Shown piece by piece: positions 10,012-19,857 of a DNA stretch of 64,000 nt. Every line of letters begins with the position of its first letter. The stretch's first letter is position 1. Under the pieces are notes generated by a model. It searched no databases. It saw only the letters and a list, made by a program, of their open reading frames with translations, and was not told the DNA's origin. This DNA comes from Bryum argenteum. Lineage: Eukaryota; Streptophyta; Bryopsida; Bryales; Bryaceae. Position numbers and translations under genes: made by a program. The stretch covers positions 20,315,001-20,379,000 of the forward strand of contig CM073325.1 of assembly GCA_037043015.1 (NCBI GenBank), written 5' to 3'.

Positions 10012-10643
10012 ATGGCGTCGAACCGTGTGAAGCTTACATGCTCTGATAACACTACAGTCGAAGTCGATGTGGAGGTGGCGAGGAAGTCCGAGATGGTGAA
10101 GGACATCATTAAAGCGAAGGGCATCAATGAACCGATTCCAATGCCGCTGCGGGTGTCGGGCGATATCCTGACGAAGGTGATGGACTATTGCAAGTTTCAT
10201 GTGGAGAGTCGGAAGACCAGCGATGGTAAGCCTGCTACTCCCGAGGATGAGATCAACGCATGGGATGCCAATTTCGTGAACGTCGATCAACAAACTCTGG
10301 TAACTCTTATCGGGGTACGAAGTCTCGACGTATGTGTTACTCGTTAAATCTTCTCTTGTTGGAATCTTGTTGGTACAGCACATCTGATGAGGGCACCTTT
10401 GATCAGATGGCGGAACTCCTGAAGATAAAGAACTTGAAGGATCTTGCCCGTCAGACTCTGGTTGACAGTGTCAAAGGCAAGACCGTGAAGGAGATTCGGG
10501 AGATGTTTAACATCAGGAATGACCTCACAACAGAAGAAGAAGCGAAATACCGATTGCAAAACGGTGAATGGGCATTTGTGATGGTGTCAGATAAGCCGGC
10601 CAAGGAGATGGAAAAGATTGTTAATAACATCATTGACAAATAA
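10012..10643 (+). CDS. SKP1-like protein, intact
   Basis: Exon 1 is 10012-10314 and exon 2 is 10407-10643. The borders are GTACGA and GATCAG, in phase 0. The product is 179 residues, slightly longer than typical SKP1 (~160). The BTB/POZ-like half contains VKLTCSDNTTVEVDVEVA, VMDYCKFHVESRK and INAWDANFVNVDQ. The C-terminal half has LLKIKNLKDLARQTLVD, VKEIREMFNIRNDLTTEEE and a WAF motif, followed by a ~22-residue tail ending NNIIDK. It lies head-to-head with an F-box gene. TTAA at 10507-10510 is the empty counterpart of the piggyBac insertion site in copy B. Confidence 0.85.
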
Positions 10644-11029
10644 CTTCACTTTAGAGAAAGAGGCGGAAATCTTCAGAAGAGAGCATGCTGAATGGCATTT
10701 GAGTAGATTGTCCGTGGTTGTGGAGCTTGTGAAACATTAGATATGTGTAGTAGTATGATAACCGAAGCCGGAAACTCGCGTGATGACGATACATGTCATA
10801 TTACAAACTGGAAAGTCAACTCAGCAATGGTGTTACATCTTCGTTCTGTTAAGGTAGCAATTGTTAACTTGTGATATTCCGGTGCAGATTATATGCGTGG
10901 ATGGGAGTTCTAGCATCCTCACGTAATTCCATTTGTTCTCAATTTTGAATTATTTTTACTTCTATGCTTTTATCTGGATTTGAGCTGCGATTGCATTTGT
11001 TTTCAATCTCAAGCCCGTCGCCCGAGACT

Positions 11030-11130
11030 GTCTTTGATGTTGTGTGGCATCGATTTAGTGTGAATTTCAGTTTTATTAATCATGAACAAGCATACGAATC
11101 TGTGAAGATTAAAGCCGAAGAAAGTAAGAT
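11030..11130 (+). other. conserved short peptide module downstream of SKP1
   Basis: One frame reads ETVFDVVWHRFSVNFSFINH and continues EQAYESVKIKAEESKIL. It parallels frames at 4320 and 6406-6756. There is no complete gene around it. Confidence 0.35.
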
Positions 11131-11504
11131 TTTAGAAGATCAGATGTATCGACCAGGTGCAATTAGTACGGCATTCTTTTGAAAGGTTTTATTATAATAC
11201 TGCGGAGAATTACACTGGCAACAGCAAGAATCTTCTTAAGCTTGGTCCACCCTTTCTTGAAATTCACCGCATTGTGCTCTTTCAGATCTCGAATTCGCAC
11301 CATGGACAAAGGATTAGGAGGTTGTGAGCCCAAAAGATTGGCATGATGTAAGCCAGATGAGTTGAATTACAACCAACTCTGAATCGCAGTGATCAGTTTC
11401 ATTGTTAGAATTTCAGAACAAAAAATGCATTCATCATGGATATGGAAGATAAACAAAATGTCCTGTCTAGGTGCGCCTTCTGCGGATTAGACGCATTGAG
11501 AACA

Positions 11505-11575
11505 ACATCGATAGTGTGGCGACGACGGAAGTCGATCCCGCGGAGCTCGGAATACGGACGATTCCGGTGTGCTAA
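11505..11575 (-). repeat. tRNA-like relic
   Basis: On the minus strand it carries CACCGGAATCG, then GGGATCGACTTCC, in the same order and spacing as the relics near 3.0 and 16.4 kb. The B box is degenerate. Confidence 0.3.
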
Positions 11576-11596
11576 ATTGATAACGCTTCATGTTTA

Positions 11597-11857
11597 TTGT
11601 TGAGATTTCATACGAACCAACTGGCAAAGTGGTTTCATTCTACTCAATTGCTTGTTCAAATGCAATATACTTCCCGCCCTGGAATTCGAACAGCACCATC
11701 AGTTCGAATTCAAAAGTTTGCTACTGGAGCTTACTACCTTCAAGATTCTCTAGAACTGCTCGACCTAGCCTCACGGGTTAAACCCGACGTGACAAAGGGC
11801 GACACGGCCGACGTACTTCTTCATAGTCATTTAGTGCACAAAGTATCTCTTCTGTAA
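11597..11857 (+). pseudogene. array upstream module with SKP1 exon-2-like ending
   Basis: An 86-residue frame reads TNQLAKWFHST…YTSRPGIRT…GAYYLQDSLELLDLASRVKPD. It aligns in frame with 36510-36760 (NQLAEQIHST…RTSRPGART…RAYQLQKLPELLELA) and partly with 16530-16770. The last third resembles the SKP1 helix AA-L-I-LLDL. I do not recognise the first two thirds. Confidence 0.4.
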
Positions 11858-11921
11858 GGCTCTTCCGATCAGCGTAGGCTCCTTGAGTGTTGATTGGCGT
11901 CCTTTGCAGAAATCCTGAAAC

Positions 11922-11987
11922 ATGGCGGCGAACCTCGCGAAGCTGATAAGCTCTCATGACAAAATAGCCGAAGTCGATGTGTGTTGA
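11922..11987 (+). pseudogene. SKP1-like 5' fragment
   Basis: The frame reads MAANLAKLISSHDKIAEVDV and then a stop. It is preceded by the array leader. A second SKP1 start follows 94 bases later at 12016, so two leaders and starts lie in tandem. Confidence 0.6.
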
Positions 11988-12059
11988 TAGTTGTCCTTTG
12001 CAGAAATCGCGAAACATGGCTGCGAACCTCGTGAAGCTGATATGCTTCGATAAGGACTA

Positions 12060-12188
12060 GGTAATGGTCGAGCAGCCTGTGGTTATGAGAAATAACCGAT
12101 GGGGCGGTATCTACTGAGCCGCGCGAGCGGCGAGGTAGGTACTGCCCCATTGGTTATTTCTCATAACCACGGGCTGCTGACCATTGCC
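12060..12188. repeat. ~51-bp imperfect inverted repeat at the left end of the Crypton-like element
   Basis: Arm 12060-12110 (GGTAATGGTCGAGCAGCC…GTGGTTATGAGAAATAACC…) is complemented by 12138-12188 (…GGTTATTTCTCATAACCAC…GACCATTGCC). The 27-base loop contains GAGCCGCGCGAGCGGC, itself a small palindrome. The arm starts at the insertion repeat. It may be a recombinase-binding site or a transcript hairpin. Confidence 0.8.
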
Positions 12189-12369
12189 GGACATAACCGA
12201 AGTCCGTGGATTGATGTGGATGATTTTCATCCAAACGTCTAGTAGGAATCCTTGAATGAAATTTCATTTTCCGTAGGACATCCGTTTGTTCATCCCTCCC
12301 AAATAAATACGCCGCCATTGTGATGAGCCTGCCGTCATTTTCTCGCGAGGTGTGTGCTTCCTGTCTGCG

Positions 12370-14477
12370 ATGGAGCGTTTGAAGCGCAAGAGGGTTCCTA
12401 CATACAAGCGGATCATGTCGACTGCTAATCGTCCTATGCATGGTCGCGGTCGAGGGCGAGGTCGTGGTGGTGAAAGTGGTAGTAGCGCCGCACCAAATCC
12501 CTACATACATCTGACGATAGCTCAACTCTTAACTGCGTGCACTGTTTCACTTCGAAATGATCTAATGACGGAGAATAGTCTCGTTAGTGTGGAAACTCCT
12601 CGGTGTTTGATGAAGAAACACTAGAAGGCTTTGATATCTTCGGAATTGGGATCGATTTTTCAAGTCCTACAACTGTTGAAGTGCCGAATAGGGAGTTATC
12701 GGACACCGTTTTGAATTGAGATAGTTTTTCGTAGATCCCGATGCGAGAGTCGATGTAGTAGCGACGAAGAAAGGTCCACTTTGTGGATTTTTTGATTGTG
12801 ATCCGGAAAAAATGGAAAAAATGTTAAGTTACACAGAAAATCCAAGCAAGAGATGAGATACATGGGCGAGAAATCGGTTTGATGCTTGGAGAAATTTTTG
12901 TGGATTGGATACTTCTATTACAATTGAGAAGCTTCCTCTTCAAGAATTTGGATCAATGTTGTGTAAGTTTTTTATTATGCTGAACAAGGAAAGTGGTGAA
13001 CACTATCCTACTGGAACGATCATGAGTATGCTACAAGCTTTCAATCAAATTCTGTGCCATGCTCAAGATGAAAGGATTGTTACAACCGGAATTGAGGAGG
13101 TGCCGTTTAACATAAAAACGCATCCTTGGTTCAAAGCCACTACTAGGGCTGTACAGGATGCTATGGAACGGAGTAGAGATTTCGGTGCCAACAAACCGAG
13201 GAAGAAGGTTGATTGTATCACATTTGATGAAGAATGTAGAGTACTTTCTCATCCTAAACATTTGGCAACTCATCCGTTGGGAGTTCAGAAGAGATTTGCA
13301 TATTATTGTGTTACGGTGTTTCTTATACGAGGAGGATCTGAATTGCAAGGACTTTTGGTGTCTGACTTTCAACTTGGAAAAGATGAAGCAGGGAAAGACT
13401 TTCTAAGGTAAGTTTGAACCTCTGAAATGTGGAAACTTTGAGCATGATATGTTGTATTGATAAGTTCATGATTATATTTATGCAGGTACGACGAAAGACT
13501 CTCCAAAAACTACAAAGTGTCGTTGAAGCGATTTCAGCAAGAGCACTTTCGAAGTGTGGTTGTTTCCTACAACCGAGACGTGTTGGAGACCTTTTCGACG
13601 CTCATTGAGCACATGCCACCCGAGTCTAAAACATGTGGGCCACTTTTTTATCATGCATTCACAACAAAAAAAACGAATACATGGTTCAAGCAACAACCGG
13701 TTGGTTTGAGTACAATGCGGGGTGCACGAAGCAGAGATGATGGAAAACTGGGATTGAAGGTAATTTCAAAGAACAAAAGCGGAGAGTGACAGCAATTACA
13801 AGAATGTCTGCCGCTCAAGTACCAAAGGAGATAATGTCTAGCATCACGGGCCATTGCAATGAGAAAACTCTCGCCAGGTATGATTACAAAGAAGATTGTT
13901 GCAAGCGGAAAGCGTATGAGCTTTAACACGGAGCCTTACAACATGATAACGGGGAGCCTTTGACTTTCGAGTATCATTACCAACAAGAGTTGGAGGCATG
14001 GCATGCGCAACAATTGACAAGTCGGCTCCAAGTATACATGTTTCTGAAGTTACGTCGGAGTTACAAAGGTAAACATATTTTGCGTCATAGAAAGTGGTTC
14101 AAGGATGTAGCTGCGCTTTGTTGATTTGGCTTCTATTTTGCAGGTTGAGTATTGAGGATATTCCAATGACCGAAAGTCGCGATGAAGAAGGTCTCGCTGA
14201 TGAGGATGAATTTCAGGAGAATATTGATCCAGAAAAGCTAAATAGGATAACAGAAGCTTCGATCAAGTCCAAGAAGTTCAAAGATGAGTGGCGAAAAAAA
14301 CAAGAAACAACCGCGTCCACTTCTCGATCGGTTGTTGGAGGCCAAGAGAGGATTCCAGAATCCCATCCGAGACAAGAAACTGTGATGGTGCCGGAAATTG
14401 AGGAGTTAATCAAGAAATCAATACTACGCGGAAGCTTCACGAACTGTGTTTTCAATGTGCACGTTGGCAAAAAATAG
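12370..14477 (+). pseudogene. DUF3504 (Crypton/KIAA1958-type) tyrosine recombinase, degraded
   Basis: The N-terminal part (from ATG 12370) is Arg/Gly-rich. A broken stretch follows, then RNRFDAWRNFCGLDTSITIE, which opens the SAM-like core-binding region. The catalytic region starts with FLIRGGSELQGL (first catalytic Arg). An intron (13408-13485, GTAAGT…TGCAG) joins DFLR to YDERLSKNYK. The region then has WFKQQPVG, KNKSG, a one-base loss near 13783, RVTAITRMSAAQVPKEIM, SITGHCNEKTLARYDY (catalytic His and Tyr), and a TAA at 13924. The usual HxxR box reads KSGR, so its His is lost. A second intron (14069-14143) leads to an acidic tail ending SFTNCVFNVHVGK, an ending like that of KIAA1958-type proteins. 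Cryptons use this enzyme for integration. This copy is inactive. Confidence 0.8.
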
Positions 14478-15486
14478 GGCAGCTTGGTGTGACAATGTAC
14501 AAAGAACAGTCGGACAATGTAATGTGGAAAGAAATATTGTGCAATAAAGCTGTAAATATTATGTATGTTGAAGTGTCTTTGTGTCGGATGAAGCATGGAT
14601 GGGTGGACGGAAAATCAGAAATCGGATGTCAAATCCAAGGATTCCTACTAGAGCTTTGGATGACATTCATCCTCATTCATCCATGTCTATAGAAGAACCA
14701 TGTATCCCATATGGATAGCACGGTCAAAGGTACCCCTTGCCTAGGCAGGGAGTATAAGCCCCCCCCACAAAAATTGTGGCATACTTCGGAAATTTTTCGG
14801 GTAGTAGCACTGGCATGCATTCGTTGGCGCGGACACATAACGCTGGGAAGGGCGGGAAGGCCTTTGTTATGCATTATAACGTTGATCCTCTTCTCAAGTA
14901 AAAAGCTGCCACGACAGGTCAAATCGACTGGACTGCGGTTATGGTAATGTTTGAAGTCGATGTGGCCGTGGCAGCTGAGTCCGAAGTGGTGAAGCATATA
15001 ATGGAGGTATATTCAAAAGCGGGCATCCGATTTCCGATTCCGTTGCCGCCGCTAGTTTCAGACAAAAGCATGGCGAAAGTGATAATATATTGCAAGTATC
15101 ATGTGGAGAGTCAGAGGAACAAGCCTGCTACTCCCGAGAATGAGATCAAGGAATGGGATGCTGAATTTGTGAAGGTCGATCGACAAACTCTTATCGATCT
15201 TGTCCAGGTACGAAATCTTTATCTGTTTGTATTTTGTAAGTTTGTTTGTTAGATTGTTGTCGACACAACGGGTCTAACAAGTGCACCTTTGTATCAAGCG
15301 GCAAAAGAGCTGAAGATCAACAACTTGCTGAAACTCACCACTCAGACTCTGTTCGATAAATATCAACAAGACCACGGAGCATAGGAAGTGTTTAACAAGT
15401 TCAATCGGATGTTTAACATCGAGAATGACTTCAGTCAAGAATTAGAGGCGGAAAATCGGAGAAATTATGGATACAATGGAAATTAA

Positions 15487-16086
15487 ATAGGGCGGCCGTG
15501 GTTGTGGAGCTTGTGAAACATCAAAGTGATCATATATGAATCACAGCATGGTCACGGAAGCTGGCAAGCAAGGCTTGATATATATGGGCAGGGTTTGGTG
15601 AACATTACTGCGTACCGAGAACACCTCTCATAGAGCGTGTTCAATGTGATACTGTATGTCCTTCAAAATTTTGTTGTATGTGTTTGAGTTGCTTGTAATG
15701 AGTGTAGTTTTAGTTTTGCTGCAACTGAGTACGTAGAGGTGTGATGGCGTTGTTAAGGAAACTGGAACACGTCAACTTCGCAATGGTGCTACATCGTAGC
15801 AAGTTGGCTTCATTCTGCGGAGTTCTGTCGGGGTATCAATTTCAAACTTGTGATCCTTCGAACTTCAAACGGTGCATATTATATACATGGATATGAAATC
15901 TAGCATTCTACTGTAGCATTCTCACGCACTTGTATTTTTTCTTGAATTTAAGTAAATTTGCTTCTTAAAGTTTTTGTTCTGACTGGACTTGAGCTGCAAT
16001 CATGCATTTTGATTTTTAAGTGTCGCAGAGAAAAATTCTGTTTGTCATCAATTTTTACCTTGATTTCAATTTCATCGATGACGAAC
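15487..16086. other. 3' module of the SKP1 unit
   Basis: It repeats the downstream module seen after the other copies (the 'tagaggtgtgatggc' segment near 15735). It ends in a frame reading FYLDFNFIDDEHG, related to the conserved short peptide. No full gene is seen. Confidence 0.4.
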
Positions 16087-16195
16087 ATGGGCAGAGGAAT
16101 AGGAGGGGGTGAGCCCAAAACCACCATAGGCAGAGGAATAGGAGGGGGTGAGCCCGAAACCACCATGGGCAGAGGAATAGGAGGGGTGAGCCCCA
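16087..16195 (+). repeat. 39-bp tandem repeat, three copies
   Basis: GGGCAGAGGAATAGGAGG plus GGGTGAGCCC-AAACCACCAT is repeated three times; the last copy is shorter. A diverged single copy lies near 11300 (CACCATGGACAAAGGATTAG), so the unit existed before it was amplified. Confidence 0.8.
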
Positions 16196-16419
16196 ATCAT
16201 TGGCATGGAAATGCGCCCATATGTACATGGCTGTGACAAAGAATCTCTACGAGTCGTGTCACAACCAATTTTAGAATCTCACCGACCAATTTCATAGTTA
16301 GAATCTCAGGACAGAAAACGAATTTACAACAGGCAAAACCCTAGCATGTGAAAGAGAAACAAAATGGCCTGACTCGGAGCGCCACCTCCGGTTTCAGGGC
16401 TGTGCGAACGAATTGATAT

Positions 16420-16510
16420 TGAGACGCCGATAGGGCTCGAACCCGGGGAATTCAAAAAGCGTGCGATTCCAGTGCGATACCGGTCATCGTCTACTACATC
16501 GCCGAAATTT
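16420..16510 (-). repeat. tRNA-like relic, best preserved
   Basis: The minus strand reads GGCGATGTAGTAGACGATG, then ACCGGTATCGCACTGGAATC, then CCGGGTTCGAGCCC and TATCGGCGTC. This has the D-arm-like start, a middle stem-loop, a B box and an acceptor end in tRNA order. Ends pair only partly. It is either a decayed tRNA or the head of a SINE. Confidence 0.4.
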
Positions 16511-16867
16511 CATTGCACTCATGCAGACAAGTATCTTTCCGAGCTACCAACCATTTGGCAGACTGAGCAGTTTCATTCCAGTGCTCAAGTGCTTGTTCAG
16601 CTGCAAGACACCTCCCGCCCTGGAACTCGAACACTACCCGCCAATTCGACTCCAAATATTTCTTATTTATTAGAGCCTAGTAGCTTCAGGTGCTTCTAGA
16701 ACTGTTGGGCTCGACCTCTCAGACTGAATCCGACATGATAAAAGGCATCACGCCCGACATACTGTCATTGCCATCCAATTCACTAAGGTATCATTTGTTG
16801 GGAGGCTCTTTCAGTCAGCGTATGCGCTTTGTGTGTTGATTGTCGTCCTTTCCAGAAACCTTGAAAC

Positions 16868-17512
16868 ATGGCATCAAACCGCGTGAAGCTTACATGCTCC
16901 GATAACACTACAGTCGAAGTCGATGTGGATGTGGCGAGGGAGTCCGAGACGGTGAAGGATATAATTGAGGCTAAGGGCATCAATGAGCCGATTGTGAAAA
17001 TTGCCGCCGGAGGTGTCAGGCGGTATCCTGGCAAAGGTGGTGGAGTATTGTAAGTATCATGTAGAGAGCCGAAAGACCAGCGATGATAAGGCTCCTACTC
17101 CCGAGGATGAGGTCGAGGCATGGGATGCCAATTTCATGAACGTCGATCCAGAATCTTTGTGGGCTCTTTCCTTGGTACGAAGTATTTCCATATTCGTTAT
17201 TTGTTTTCTTCTCTTGTAAGATTGTTATCGGTACAGTACATGTAATGTATGTACCTTTGATCAGGCGGCGGAATAAAGAACTTGGTGCATCTCACCCATC
17301 AGCGTATGATGAACATTTCTCAAGGCAGGACGACCGAGGAAACGCCAGAGATGTTAGGGATCCATGATGACTTCACTCCAGAGGAAGGGGCGGAAATCGG
17401 GAGAGAAAAATTTGTATGGGCATTAATGGAGGCCACAGGGAAGAAGGCTCAGGAGATTCGAGAGAAGCTTGACAACATTGACAAAATACTTCACGCGATG
17501 GGAAGAGGCTGA
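16868..17512 (+). pseudogene. SKP1-like pseudogene, two frame lesions
   Basis: It starts MASNRVKLTCSDNTTVEVDV, close to the copy at 10012. A short insertion near 16990 (reading VKI where the family has PLP) shifts the frame. PPEVSGGILAKVVEYCKYHV then resumes in another frame to a donor at 17175. Exon 2 loses bases right after AAE (taa, near 17273) and then reads IKNLVHLTHQ in a new frame through DDFTPEEGAEIGREKFVWAL to a stop at 17512. The C-terminal tail is present. Confidence 0.8.
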
Positions 17513-18510
17513 AATCTGAAGACAGCATGATGAATGGCATATAATTAGACTGCTCGTGGTTGTGGAGCCTGTGATACATTAGATATGAGTAGTTGTATGA
17601 TAACCGTAACCGAAGCTGGGAAACAGGGCTTGCTTTATATTGGCAGGTTCTAGTGTACCTACGTACCGAGAGCACCTTTCATGGAATGTCGTCCCCATAC
17701 GTAACCGGTTGGTCGTTTTGTTTTGCCGAGGTGGCAGTATACGATTGGCTCTGAGCATCCAGGTTCGCAGACGATAACCTCGTTATCCGAGTCGCTTATG
17801 ACCATACGATCATCGGAATCATGATGAAAATTAAATAAAAAATCACTTGAAACTAGTTCACGATGAAGTGTAGCCTTGGCAGGCGCAAAATGAGAACAGA
17901 GAAAAGCACTCATGATATATACCTCAATGGGCATAACAATTAGAAGCCTCGATGGACACCACACAATTACACGGAACAATTATACATGATCAATAGCCTT
18001 GGTATCAGGTTCATTCGTTCATTCATCATCATACATGATCAAACATGGTGCTCGAAATGCACTCTGCCACAGTGAAGCTCTTCTCATGCTCCTTAGACCC
18101 TGACAAAAGTGTAAGTACAAATAATATTTGAAATTCTTCAGTCTCTTTATTCAGTAATCGACTGCCTCCATTGCTACGCTTTCTTTACAATGCTACGTTA
18201 TGCTTTTATTAATGTTGCTATGCTTTAACATGTTCCGCATCAAGATTCCGATATTCATATGCAAGTCTCGCTGATGGGGTTGATCTTCATAATGTGGGGC
18301 CTATTTTTCAATACGACTTGTTTCATTTCAGAGGGCAATGTTTGAATCTATTTTTATCCATTTACATGAGAAAACTACCACACATCCATTATTATATCTC
18401 CAGTTTTCAGTAATGAATTACAAAACTACACTAAAACTTTAATTTAAATGAAATTTAAACTTTAATGTTTCTCTAGAGTCAATAAATTTTCAATGTAGAT
18501 GAGTTGGTTT
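17513..18510. other. intergenic, no recognisable gene
   Basis: This is the 3' flank of the SKP1 pseudogene, then AT-rich sequence up to the left edge of duplication copy B. Short open frames lack motifs. Confidence 0.35.
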
Positions 18511-18650
18511 AAAAAAAGTACCAAAAAAGTCAAAGCACTAAAACTAGTATCAAAAATATTTTATTAGTATAAGCTACCACCTCTAAGGCTCTAACCAATT
18601 CTTCTTCAGTTATATAAATGTATCACTCATTAACATTATCCTCTAAGTTA

Positions 18651-19857
18651 TTAATAGTGTGATTCCCACTTGGATCTTATCAAATTTCCACCATCATCAT
18701 AGCTTCTGACGTCCAATTGTGGAAGGTCAAGGATAGTCCATTCACTTGTTGAAAAATCATAGAGCATTGCAACCTCCTTTCGAAATGATCCGAATTCCAT
18801 TTCACAATATGTAGTTACTATCATCAAGTAACCTTCACAAGCATACATCTTGATATACCTCTTGTATCCAGATGTGTTTATATGCATGATATCACTCTCT
18901 AATAGAAGGCAATTGTGAACTTTGATTTTTACAGGTTTCATGGAGAGATCATCATGATATTCTTCGATATAGTACTTTGTTGTTGTTGATGGAATACTTA
19001 ACGAATCATCCTTTTTCTTCCACAACACAAAGAAAGATTCCTCATAGGAAATCCAAGTAATCATTTCAGATGGTATTTCAGTTTGCAAACGAAAGTGATA
19101 AATAATCCATTTTGGTCTCAGGTACCTATCTTCAGTCCACTGAACTTTAGTCCACTTACCATTTCTGTTCAAAAGATCAAATATGAACATCTTATATTTG
19201 GTCTCATACATTGTTGCGTTGTTCTTCGGTCGTTTATGGGTTTTAAATCTCTCTACCTTTACTATGACCTTATTGCAATTCTTTTCAACACGTTTAATAA
19301 ACCACTTGTCAGGTACAGGAGGCAAGTATTGCCAAGTTCTTGTCAATGGATTGACCAATTGGAATTTATTCTTACATTTATGCCCTCCCGGGTCCTCATC
19401 AAGAACAAACAATCCTACTCCTCCTGTATTTTCACTTAAAACACATTTATATGGAAATTTGTATGTATACCACTTGTTGCAACCAATGTCCAATGTTCTC
19501 ACCCATATATCTTGACGTTGAGTTTCTGTGATGAAAGACAAGATTCTTCGATGAGCTTCATCACAATTTCGGGGGAAAAAAAGAACCATTTGTTAAGATA
19601 TTGTGTTTCCATGTTTTATTCAAATATTGTAAGCGGCAAATGTCATTGATGGAAAGATAGGCAAATACAACAACATGCAGATTATGAGGAAGCTTTTTCC
19701 AAAGGTCATGATCAAAAATCTCTTCACTGGAATCTCCTTGTTTTGATTCTTCTTGCTCCTCTGAGCTTTTCATTTGATGTTCATAACTTACTTTTATTTT
19801 CTCATTAGAGGTTTTTGTTGCATCTTCTTCCATTGGCTCTTGGCTACTAGGTAACAA
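18651..19857 (-). pseudogene. F-box protein gene, copy B, frameshifted
   Basis: It is the same gene as copy A. The N-terminal frame (start 19857) contains the F-box (DLWKKLPHNLHVVVFAYLSI) and ends at FFPPKL because of one extra G in a G/A run near 19573. The remaining ~300 residues are open in the next frame down to 18651, without the stop seen in copy A. So each copy is broken at a different place. A homopolymer length error in the assembly could mimic this lesion. With no such error, it is a one-base-inactivated gene. Confidence 0.8.

Larger units (their letters stand above)
7701..10622. repeat. segmental duplication, copy A (F-box + SKP1)
   Basis: This ~2.9-kb block matches 18511-21326 plus 27025-27140 at nearly every base, an offset of about 10.8 kb. 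It holds an F-box gene on the minus strand and an SKP1-like gene on the plus strand. The left edge is at the poly-A followed by GTACCAAAAAAGTC. The right edge lies inside SKP1 exon 2, where copy B runs into a retroelement. Confidence 0.9.
12060..14949 (+). mobile_element. Crypton-like tyrosine-recombinase element in an SKP1 exon
   Basis: The direct repeat GGTAATG occurs at 12060-12066 and 14943-14949, exactly at the two SKP1 junctions. The SKP1 frame is preserved across the junctions (…gac tag gta atg | ttt gaa gtc). Between them lies a DUF3504-type tyrosine-recombinase gene (12370-14477). There is no DDE transposase and no reverse transcriptase. Terminal inverted repeats of the cut-and-paste kind are absent. 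Cryptons integrate by recombination at short identical sequences, which leaves such direct repeats. The left end begins with a long hairpin. Exact borders within the repeat cannot be fixed from one copy. Confidence 0.8.
12016..15486 (+). pseudogene. SKP1-like gene split by a Crypton-like insertion
   Basis: The first 14 codons (MAANLVKLICFDKD) run into TAG at 12058. After a 2.9-kb insertion the same frame continues from 14944 as VMFEVDVAVAAESEVVKHIM through ENEIKEWDAEFVKVD to a donor at 15208. Exon 2 lies at about 15299-15486. The acceptor area reads ATCAAG rather than ATCAG-G, and a TAG interrupts the helix (…QQDHGA-stop). So the gene carries the insertion plus at least two further lesions. 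Before insertion it was an ordinary SKP1-like copy. Confidence 0.85.

Noticed and set aside
13759..13790. A 32-base intron (GTAATTT…GACAG) repairing the recombinase frame
   Set aside because: It is too short for a plant spliceosomal intron; a one-base loss near 13783 fits the aligned protein better.
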